The notes beneath the pieces are model-generated. The model did not search any database. It was not told the origin of the DNA and was given only the letters and a program-made list of their open reading frames with translations. A stretch of DNA of 64,000 nucleotides, from positions 62,001 through 126,000 of the forward strand of contig JASANG010003145.1 in assembly GCA_030248215.1 (NCBI GenBank), read 5' to 3'. This stretch comes from Enoplolaimus lenunculus. Lineage: Eukaryota > Nematoda > Enoplea > Enoplida > Thoracostomopsidae. This document shows positions 24,044 to 36,000 of the stretch, one piece after another. How positions within the stretch are numbered: position 1 is the first letter of the stretch; every line of letters starts with the position of its first letter. The position numbers and the translations under genes were made by a program.

Positions 24044-27000
24044 GCTTTTTCACTGAAACCGATGGCTAAGTCTGTAGTGTCAACTGTTATGGCGCATTGT
24101 TTTTGCTGCTACACTCGCTTGCATAAAACTTTTAGACGTGGTTATTCCCTCCCGAAAAGAAATCATGGCTATATCTTTTACGCGGGCGCCGCCATATATT
24201 CGATACAGTTATGGATATGGAATTTAGCGAAAAAAATTAATCTGCGACGTTTAAAAAATTTTGTCGCTTTCTACGCTTGTTCCCTACAATTTTTTAGACA
24301 TACGTATCCGTTTCCGTAATAAAATTATGACTATGCTCATGAATATAGGCAAAATGATGCTTCATTTTTGTATAAATCATGATTTGCGTTGTTTCGACGA
24401 TTCGGTGCAATACATAATAGGTTTTGCATTGCATTATCTATATAAACTGTTGCAAAAGTGTTTTGTGAGAAGACTAACTAACCCATATACACCACTGGAT
24501 GTGTGATATTTAGGTTTTGTGGCTGTTAACTTACAGTTAGCTGTTTTCGAAACATGAATGGATGGTCTGCAAGGACTGCACGTATCGACAAATACAACAA
24601 ATATATTGTTTCGACAAACATGATAATCAGGGCAAGAAATATAAAGTAGTTGCCGCCGAGTTTGCTTTCATGTTCTGAAAATAGGTCGTTTAAGCATTTT
24701 TTAGCACAAAAGGTTTGGACGTTTGCAGTTTTGAACTGATCAGCAAACTTGCGTTTTTCTATTATTCCTGTCTAGTCGCCGTTTGCCGGTAATGGTCGAT
24801 GTTTATTGTTTTGTATATTTTAGCTTTTCAACACCGTCAGTGATCATCCGCACCCAAATTTGAAGTTTTAAACAATACAGCTTTTTTGAAGTTCTAAGGG
24901 AATCGTTGGGACTGTGAAGTGTTTCGAAATTTTGGCCCATGTATAGAACAGAGCCGGAGCAGTAGTATAAGCATATTCCTAAGCCTTAGCCTAAGCCTAA
25001 GCCTAAGCGCATGGATGAGCCTATTCCTAAGCCTAAGCCTAAGCAATAAATTTAGTCTAAAGGTTAAACTGACTCTATTATACCCTTTTTGGAAAACGAT
25101 CTGGCCCTGTTCTATACATGGCCTGAAATTTTTAATAAGTTAAACGTTGTATGCGTCGCAGCTTGTGCAATTTCCATTGTACAATTTTAGATTTCTCGTC
25201 AATTTTGCTTACATTTACAGTTTTGCTGCTCATATTTGCCACTAGCCGACCGATTTATGTTGAATTACGTCAGGCTTAAATCGAATTTTGTCTGAGGTGT
25301 TGCGTTGCAAAGTAGGTAGGAAATCATCAGAATAAGTTGTATAGTTTGACGCAAGACAGTAACAAAATGCCGTTTCAAATGTCTGTAACACATGCCAATT
25401 ACCAGTTGGTCGTTATGATGTTAGTGGATACAGATTTTTTACCCATCTCAGGCTTTACCAGCGGTCATTGTCTTTTTTACCTGCGATTATATTTGGAAAG
25501 AATACCAAATTTTTTACTCGCGATTGGACATTCTTCAGCTGCAAATATAGCCTCGTCAAAAATTGTTTATCTGGCCCACGTTTGACCGCCAATGCCGAGG
25601 GTAACGCTAACGCGCCTGTCTGGCTGGTTGTAGCGGCTCAAACTCTTTCTGTGGCATATTTTTATGTTCTGCGCTTCGTCACGCGTCATCGGACGCCATC
25701 GTTCGCTATGCACTACGCAGCGCGTCACAAAGCGAAAGCGCAAAAATTTCCTTTCAAATTTTTTATAGCACAAGCACGTGTATTTCCTAACACATTATTG
25801 TAAACAAAGTAATGCTGGAAATTTGCCCAAAATACGTATGTGAGGCGTTCCAGCTTTAATATATAGATTATTTTAGCCGTGCCACCGCGTTTTACATGAA
25901 TTTTTGCGTCGCTGGCACCACTCTTAGGTTTTTGCTTAGTTACAACAAATGATGAGTATTCTCAATTGCCGAATATGATCCGTTTTTATGTGTTGCTCGT
26001 AAGGTACTAAACCGAACATTATCTGGCAATGGTGTGGATCAAACTTTACAGAATCCTGCATTGTTCATTATACAGTTCTGTTACATTTTCGACCGTAACC
26101 TTTCTTCGTACCCCATTCTGTGATTGGTACATCGACACTGGTTGAATCGCCATCGAGCATCAAACCTGTAGCGTTCAATGAAATCGCTACTGTGAGTGCC
26201 AGCTGAAATATTTAAATAAATATCTCTATCGAGTTAGTTCTGTTACATTTTCTACCATAACCTTTCGTACCCCATTCTGTGATTGGTACATCGACACTGG
26301 TTGAATCGCCATTGGGCGCTTTCACTTCGAGCATCAAACCTGTAGCGTTCAATGAAATCGCTGCTGTGAGTGCCAGCTGAAATATTTAAATAAATCTCTC
26401 TATCGTCGAGCGTTTTAACGCAACTTTTCGTCATCGCTTTTGTTCTTGCGCACAAATATTCGTTAGATATATAACAGCCTATAAACTTTAAAGTCCATGC
26501 CTTCTAACGTCATATATTGTAAATTGTATAATTGTAGTTCAAAGGGTAATTCATCGGTGCTTGTTTATATGTTGGAAACATAATTGTGTGCTAGTCCAAT
26601 ATTATTAAACGTTTGGCACTGATTGAAAATGTACAGGTTTAGGCTTTTGTGTACACTTCCTGTCCCACATAAGTATAAGGTTAAGGCTTAGGGATCAGGA
26701 ATCTTTAAGATAACGCTTTGGTCACTGATTAGGCAAAGGCTAAACTAAGCCTAAGCCTAAGCCCAAGTGTGAATGTGTGTAGAGCAATATGTACAAGTAC
26801 GGGCCCATGATTATTTTTGATTGCGAGTTTCATGACCGATGTTTAAAGTTTCCAGCTCTTTTTCTCAAATTTTGATGCTTTATATTCCAAAGCTTCTAAT
26901 GTTTGGTGATAATGTGTTATCTTTCACCAGTTATAGATCTGGAGAATCTAAATTGCCAAAGAAACTGTCGCAAGTGGTTGCAAAATTAACGCTGTTGATA

Positions 27001-30000
27001 GCTCCTTAACATTAGCGGATCCCATGGCGACCACCACCGTCCCTCAGTTAGGGAACAAAAAATTTTGTTCTAAGATTTAGTGCTAAAATTGTGTTTGGCT
27101 TGTGGTTCGCTTCGCTCGCGAATTTTTTCACTATTATATATTGTGCACCTTCCCCATCTGGAAATGTGGATCCGCCAATGCTCGTTAACATCTACGTCCT
27201 TCCTGTGGACGAGACACAGACACACTGGGGGTTACCAAAAATGTCAGAAAGTATACTATAACCGTAATAAGTAACAATGTCCATTATCTTGAACATTGTT
27301 TTGTTCGGACTGGAAGGATTTTTACGTGATTTTGATGTTGCCCGCTGCTTGTTTTACAACAACTTATTTTTACGTACATGTAATGCTATTTGAAAAAACA
27401 ATATTAGTTATTTGCTTGATTCGTCGTATAATTTTTGGTATCTAGTTAAAAAGTAACCAGTATTGCTCGTAAACACTGCCCCACATTATCGTTAAAGCTT
27501 AAGGTGTGTAAGCCTCTACGGAGAGTCAACAAGGAATTCGCCTTAGGGTAGCCTTTGTTCAAAATTTCAGTTTATTTTTGAACCTACGTGTCTAAGTCTC
27601 TAGTCTACAGGGAGTCTACAAGAACCAATTGAACATAAATTATAAGTTCTAAATTCGACTTACCAATGATATAATGCGCATAACCAATGAGATACCATTG
27701 TGATATGGCTCTAACACGTATAGGCAATTGCATATGCTGCCGCACGGTTTTTTCCGCATATTTGGCGGCTATATTAAATAGCGTGCAAAATTACTTAAAT
27801 TATATTATATAGTATTTTGTCAATTTTTAAACAATTAGAAAGAAATCTAAATTGAGAGTATTTGCATTATTAATCAAACAACTGTCGGTCAAACGTGTCA
27901 AATTTTAATTTTTTGACTCATTCAAAATCGAATTCAAACCTCGGCAATTTAGTACTGTTTGTTAAGTGGGAGGTGCGTTCGTTGTCTTGATACCATGTAC
28001 GTCGAATATGTACGTTTTGTGTCCGCAAGACTATTCTGAAATGCGTGTAGCACCTATTAGCAGTGAGCGATAAGTAAGCACACTGACGAACAAGTCAAAA
28101 GCTAAGTCGAAAGCTTACGTGGCCCGTCACCAGCTAATGGTAGGCGTTGTTACACATTTGAGAATAGTGTGAACAGACAAAAATGCAGATTCGAATATGT
28201 ACATGTGGTATGATGGCAACTCATTGACCATCAACTTTTAATCCGAGATCCTATGCATTCGTCAATTTATTTGCCATCATTGGGCTTAGGATTATTGTCA
28301 AGTTGACGAATGACAAGATGTTAGGGCGACGAATCGTCGTAGATTCGATGAAGATAAACTGTGAATGTGAGAGTGTACAAACAGATTTGTCATTTACAAT
28401 AGTTTATATACAACCATAGACCAGACGGCAAAGCAACGAAGGTTATACTGTTATTGTGTACCTATAGTTACAGTTTGGTTATTGTTCATAGGCACCGACT
28501 GGTATATATTTGCAGGGGTATGCTGGCGCATTCAGGCCCTTGCTTTTAAACAGTTTTATATAGGCATGAGTAGGTATGTATTGACTGACAAATTGATAAA
28601 AAATGCCAATCTCAAACTATAGCGAACGACAGATTTTTTGATGATTTCTGTAGGTTATTCAACAGCCTGTAAAACTGTCGTTTTCGAGTTTTTCGACAAA
28701 TTTCGTGTTGACAATGGCGGATCCATGGGGGGCCACCCCGGCCGTGCCCCCCCCAACAGCATCTCGACAAAAATTCTATAGCAATTTTGTGACAATAGTT
28801 CGTGGTTTGTGTATGGGTCAAAAGTAAGTTTATTACCTGTGAAATTTTGGCCCCCCCATTTTGAGATCCTGGATCTGCCACTGCGTGTTGATATATCACC
28901 GCTATCCCTTTTGTATATACGCCGCTCGACCCATAGTCCTGTTATTAGTAGGTTTTGTTATGTTTCATCTATGAAAAGTGGCGTAGCGAAGAGCCCATGG
29001 TTAAAGTTTTAGTAGTTGCCGACTAAAGCCTGAAACGCATTAATCATAACATGCGAGAAAAAGACAATAATACAGTTAGTTTTGAATTCGCTGCAACTGT
29101 GATATGACTGAACACTATGTTATTAAATATGATGGCAGGCATGAAGGTTGCTTCTCAGGCTGAAATACACGGCATTTTGTATGAACATGTATATATATTA
29201 GGCTGAGTGTCTGTAAAAACATTAAAGATACACAGGGCCTAATTATGTATGTTTTTTGATGTGTACATTTGGTTACCAGAACAACGCAAGTTAATATACT
29301 GAAATGTTTTGGTTGAACTGTGCACAAAGGTACCGAACGGCTGTACTGTAGTCAAGTTTTGTTGATAATATTAACCATTTGTTGTTGAATATGTCGAAGG
29401 GTTCAGTTGAAACTGGGTAGTATTGTGCAATGCAGAGAAATGGTAGACTAGGTATTAAGTGGCAGTTAACAGATAGCTAGCTAGTTGTACGTTATATGGT
29501 TTAGTGTGAAGCGAAAGTTAGAAATATGAGAATGATGAGAGCTGTGTAGTCCGTGCTGGTGAGTAACATATTGGGTATGTATCTGTTGGTAGGTACGTAC
29601 TTCTTAAGCAGTGATCGAATTAGGGTTCCTAAGGTAGCGTATATCGTTCGCGAAGGCGAGTAGTGCGATTATTTGATACTGGAACTGATTAGCAGATAAC
29701 TGGTAAGATGTAAAATATACTATGTATTGCAGCAAGTAATGGACGAAGAATTGTTCATGGGTTGGTTGCAGTAGTGAGCATAATTGTACATCATTAATTT
29801 GTATCTGATTAGCGTTGTAAATTGGTTAAAGTCGTAACGCGGCTAGTTGTGAAATCGTAAGAAATCTAGAATTACGTACTGCAGGCCTGTTTGGCATTCG
29901 GATTGTCACAAACGAACAACTATTAGATAAATAACTTTAACCCTACAACAATGTCGATTTCAAATTTAATATACAGTGCTTAAAGAACAGATTGGATACA

Positions 30001-33000
30001 ATAGTACATCATTATAAATGCGAAGACTTAACCCTAACAACCATAAAAGATTATAATTTTATGAGAATGGTTCTTTTGATTTCGTATTTTCAAACACATA
30101 CGCAAGCAGTTTTTCTGATCAGACGCCACTGATATGGACCAAAAAGTGAAAATGATGGTATTCATTCGTTCCAACTCACTGTTAGGTGCAACAGTATCGG
30201 CACAGAGTCGGCGATTTTTTTACAGTGCTGGTGCTGATACGCCCGAAAAGTGCCGATTATTACCGATACAGACTAATCGACACAACCCTACTGCAAGGAA
30301 ATTTAATCCTGTTGTAAACTTTAAATTTTCGTGTAAGCTAAATTAAACGGATCGTTTGTGCTTTGTATGGTATATCAGGATGGCACCGAATCTACGATTT
30401 GACCGACTCAGAATCCATTGCTAATTTCATGAATCCGAATCTGGCATGTTACAAATTTCAGTTATATCTATAATTTATTTCAGAATATCAACGCAGTGCC
30501 AGCTGCATAACTTTTTAACGTTGGCATATTTCGTGCCAGACCTGTGTTTTGAGATCTGTTACCTGAAACAAAATTTTTTAATATAACGAGACATTTAAAA
30601 TTTTTGTTCAAAACTGAAAAACATATTGCCGAACGCTGTTGGATTCGACTTTTGGATTCGGCTTTTTCACATCCGAATTCGAAGCTTTGTCGCCACCCTG
30701 TGCTATATATAAATTTCCAATAAATATTGCAATTGTATTTTACAATGGCTTGTAAACTAATGGATTCATGTCTTTTCGTTAACTTCGCTGCTTAAATTGT
30801 TTTAATCGCTGGCATATCTTCAACAGCTTTAAATGATGACAAAATACGTAGGCATTTCAGAAGCCAAAATTGACAGTTAAAAGGAAAATTTTTTAAATAT
30901 TTCTTGAATATGGAACTTCTACAATTGATTTGGGAATTCAGTTTTGTTATACCCAATTCGGTAATCCGTATATCGTGGGTTGGTTTTCGTTAAAGGCTTT
31001 ATATGATGCTTCTTAGCTTAGAATTAACTTTAAGTATTTAAGTGAATATAAGCTAATTTGTCTCGTTTGTTTATTTCAGTTCCAACCGTGTTTCTTATGG
31101 TTCAAACCAATTCAGATCAAATCATTGGAATACGGATGTACTTACTTCTGGTGACCGATTTGGTGTATCGGTTGACTATGATGGTGGTCTTCATGTATGG
31201 CTCAACGGATCCGATGTAGAAACCATAGCGTGTAACGTTGCTCCGAGTAAGCATTGAAATCCAAACAATAACCATTGTCGGGCTCAAGATTTTTTCGGAG
31301 AAGGTCGGCCATTGATATAGTTCATTTTTGTATTTTCGATCTGTTGTTTGAACTATTACTGTATATCTAGCTCATCTTTCTTTATAAACGATACGGGGGC
31401 GCCAAGTATACCACATCCTAAATCGTACATGCTACGTTTAATCGAGCGGCTTTCTTTCAATATGTCACCCACAACTGTTAATTTTTATCGTGTAGCTATT
31501 TTAAAAATTGTTGTGCCTAATACGCTAAAACATGGGCCAAAGCACTCTTTCGCAGCACTATTGTATACCTCCTTTTATTTATAAGATATATGGAAAGTGC
31601 GTATACTCTTCCATATATATGAATACATTCTTTTCGACTCTTTTTGGTGCGGAAGGAAGCTGTCCGCTGCTCGAACCACTACGCTACTTTGCGAGGCAAG
31701 CTTTATCCATGTATCTCTTATATCGTGAGTTTAAGGTATAACAGTGTTCAACGTATCCTGAGATAACTCAGCTGAACTGCAATATTTTGGAATGCTGATT
31801 AAATGAATGGCGATATGGAAGTAAATAAATTGTAGGTGACTGTAGTATTTTTTGTTTGTTCAGATGTATTTGGACTCGTCAATTTGAATGGTCGATGTGA
31901 ACGTGTGACCCTGTGTGCAGACCGCCAGCAACCAAACTCAGAATCAAACCGGGCAAATCTTGAGGAAGCTGTTACCGGCGACACCGGTGACGAGTTCCCA
32001 TCTGGTTCAACCGTAACCTTCACTATAGCACCTGCGGACCCACGCTCTGGCCGAACCGGGTTCAAGTTGATTGGAGGTGACGAGTGTGACCTAAACGAAG
32101 ATCAGCCGTCTACGTCGAAATTTCATGGGGGTGGTTCGACTGGAAATCGTATCTATGATGATATTCCGTATATCGAAGGTATTATAATGTTTAACTATTA
32201 ATAAGGTTTGTTTATATGTATAACTACAATAAATTAGTTAGTTAATTAAAGGGTCCTAGGTCCTATGTCACGGCTGGGTGCAGGCACCGGTATTGTCACG
32301 TATTATTTAGTTTTTGAGTCAAGTTTTGGAATGCGTTTAGATTAATAGCGCTACTGCAGAAGAATATTTGTTTGAAAAGAAGTCGCACACTCATAATAAT
32401 CGATACATTGTATAATCGTTATATTGAGAACGCTGAAATACCTGTTGTTTGGTCCGTCCTTATTTACACCACGTTTTGTATTAATTGTTTATGTAAATCT
32501 TCGGTTAAACGTGTTTTAATGAGATTGTATACTAATTTGAAATAATATGTGTAAAAATGTAGTCAATGGAGGAGGGATTAAACGTTTAACGCCCACTTGT
32601 GGCTTTTTCCTTCCAGTGGTTAAAACGGTAGCTGTATTTTTTTAAATAGAAATATTCCCCGTGTTTAAGGAAGTATCTGCCTGTTATGAAAATACTAGCC
32701 ACACTTCTCTATTATTTGTGTTATACTTTATTACAGTTATTGTGTTTTTTAGATTCCGTGCACGAATTCAATACTCAAATGCGCAGTGCGTCAGTAAGCC
32801 TGAGCGAACGAAATCGGTGTGCGACGTTGACGAATGGATTTGTGAATGGAGTTGTGTTTGGAGCATCGCCGCTTGCGTTAGGCGAAAAGTTTCAGGTTGC
32901 TAAAAATTTAATGTTTTGGTACGACTTGATAGGAATCGATATTTTGAAAAATAGTTTTCAGTAGTTTGAGGTTAATAATGATAAAGTACCAATTAAATGT

Positions 33001-36000
33001 TTAATAAATTCATGGCTAAAATGGGTTAATGCTAGGAGATTAATACTTACAATATTGTCTGTTTGTATGTTTGTTTTACAATTACAATGAATAAGTTTAA
33101 ATGCTATTCATTCATGTACTAAGTTTTTAATTAGTTGTTGTTAGGAAGGATTATGTATCTGGAGTTGTACTGATTTTTGCTGGAGGTGATAAGGACCTGA
33201 TATTTAGTCCGTCCAATGAAACAACAGAACCTGAACAAAGTCGTGGGCTCAAGGCTTTGTATAGGCTTAGTTAGATTCACTCGTAGTGTGCTGGACCGTG
33301 ATCTGTATATGAGTCGTCAGTAGCATCCTTGCCGTATTTTCAAAACAGCCGATGGACTGGCTACACAAGGTTTTGGCTATTACATAGCATATAACACTAT
33401 TAAAGCGGTTTGATAAAAGTCTGTGGCATTGTCGAAGCGTAACTTTTTATTTCGAAAATACATTATTGTTTCAGGTGGTTATATGTCGAAAACGCAAAGC
33501 GTATATCGGTGGTATACGAATTGGTCTGTGTGATATTTGTCCTAGCACTTATCGCCGACTGATGCGAGAAAAGTCGCCGCGTAACTCGAATAAGCCTCAC
33601 CACGCGTTAGAATCAATAGAACATCTGGAGATGGCTGGAGTGAATGCGTGGTACATGAAAGAAGGCAGTATTTATCATGGAAAACGCATTGCGCACGGGA
33701 ATTACGGGCCGTCGATCGATTTTGTACAGGTGGGTAGCTTGGAAGACGCGAAATGTGGGGTAAGAGTGAAGACAAGTAATAACCGGCATGTATTCTCATT
33801 TCTGGATGAGCTACTTAGACGTTTGTTTGTCGATTATGCACTAACGTCAGACGGGTTTTGAAATGGTAATGCATAATATTATGTCACTGTAGTGTTTTTA
33901 GGAAGGTACTGTGATTGGTATTCATCGTAATAGAGAAGGCGCAATACATGTTTCACTCAATAGCCTGGATCTTGGCCCGACTGCTGTGACATGCTTTAGC
34001 AAGGTATGTACATTTTGAACCGTGTATATTGGGTTACATATTTGTATTAAAGTCGACGTAACCTCAACGTTTTCTTTTCTTATACAAATATTTCAACGAT
34101 TGTACCTTGTAGTATAAGCTTAACCTCCGTCCAGTTCTGTGCATGTAAGTCATGGCGTTTTATGGTCTACAAAAATTTTGTCGATGTTTATTAAGCCCAA
34201 CGCACAGAAACGCATTCCCTTCCAAAACTTTTCATTACTGAAAACTGTGCAGTATTTTTGTTTACTTTTGCTCGTGTTCTAATTTGCATATACATGTTAT
34301 CTCTTGTTTATATATAGAACATTCTTTACGACAGCTGGAACGCTGCCCAAAATACCTATGTAGGGCGTTCCATCTTAATAATATAGATTTTGTACTAGTC
34401 AATGGGGTTGCAATATTTGCAACGGACGCAAATATATATTCCCCGAAAAAAGCGGCAATGCAAGTTGAAATCTTATAGAACACAATAAACATAATTTTAA
34501 CGAAATATATTCATACATTTAGTTTGTATATTTGTGATGGTCATAAAATTCAGCTGGAACATTGCCCAAAATTCGTATATGGGGCGTTTCAGCTTTAATT
34601 ATGTAGATTAATGTGTTTTACTAGGATCATACTGTATATCCTGTTATTGAGCTTTACGGTTCGTGTGATATGATACGAGTAACTAGTCATTCAAGTACCA
34701 AAGACACAGTATATTCTGCGGTTGAATTGGACAAGGTAAGCTGTTTACCCAACTTAAAGATACTGCGTTGTGATTAGGCTTGGCTTGCCGTTGTAAACTT
34801 TATCAAAAGTGTAACGTTAAGAATTTAGTTTTTATAAACCTGCGTCAGTGATTGAATAGCTTGAGGTTTCGCCTTTTCGATATCTATTTGTTTATTATTC
34901 CGTGAATTTCACTTCAAGTAGTAATTATGAATTTAAATTAATTATTCGTCGTTACACTACATTCCAGGTGAAAGCAGTAGCCGAACGTTGGAAGTTTCAT
35001 AGTATGTGTGGCCCAAACGTTGAAGTTAGCAAAGATGGGCAGACTGCGACACGTGTGAGGCATTACAACCAAGCACTTGTGACAGCCGCAAAACCAATTC
35101 GCCGTGATGCTATTTATACGGCATGTCTTTGTATTTCGTTGCATAAACTACATATATGTAACCTAAAACGTGCAGAAACTTTTTTGTCAGTATCAATTTA
35201 GTAATATTTTATTATTCAGCACAAAAATGTGTAATGTTAATGGATGTTCGACCGGATTCGATTGCATCAGATGTGCGAAAATAAATTTGTAAAATTAACT
35301 TTATGAGCAAGGTTGAGCATTTTAGCGTTTTCGCACTTCCCATACATTTACGGTCTAAAGCATAAGCCTTTGTCTAAGCCTTAAACATACACGCGAGGAA
35401 AGTTAAAAAGAGCGCGTAGTTTTTTTCTTGACTCAGTGCAAAAATATATTATTTTGTCATTTTTGCTGTTGGATCATTAAAGGCTTCAGTCTGAACACCT
35501 AATTTGATAGCTGGCTTCTCCACAGCGGGGGGCAGCACTTTTCGAAATTTTCATTTTCCCGCCGGCGAAAATTTTACCGCCCCCAAGAAAGGCCCCCGGC
35601 GAATTTTCGGCCGCCCACCAGCAAAATGCCCCCCAGCAAATTTTTTTGCTGGGGCCCCCAGGACTTCTATAATAGTACATCAAGATGCTTTTGTCTAAGA
35701 CCAGCGACCATGCTGGTATTACCTAATCTAAAAATGGAAAATCAAAAAGCGGTTTTATAGTTTTGAAGTTGAAATTGCCGCGATTTGCATTCCTTTTGAC
35801 AGACATGTGCGAACAACTGTATTTATTTTTATGCCGGGCTGTAGGTTACTGGTTGTATTATATTTTTTAAAAAATTTTGGTTACGCCCGGAAGTGATTGG
35901 TTTCGTTCTGCACTGTTCGCGAGCTGCCGTACATACGAACGGCACTGCATATCAATTGATATGTTTAGTAACAAAAAATTGTTCAGCCTGCATGAAATGT

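Larger units (their letters stand above)
22262..31079 (+). other. NEURL4 intron 18, 8.8 kb, transposon-rich
   Basis: Donor GTATGT, acceptor TTATTTCAG. Exons on both sides join within one NHR domain, so no coding exon is expected between them on this strand. Contents: ACT microsatellite 23961-24043; telomere-repeat element 24934-25124; foldback element near 25813-25869; duplicated antisense exon-like segment 26080-26415; degenerate telomere-like repeats 26655-26770; hAT-like elements 27010-27180, 28712-28883 and 30376-30700. I see nothing specific in the rest. Confidence 0.8.

Noticed and set aside
23814-24053. Open frame with a long poly-serine run
   Set aside because: It is the translated (ACT)n microsatellite.
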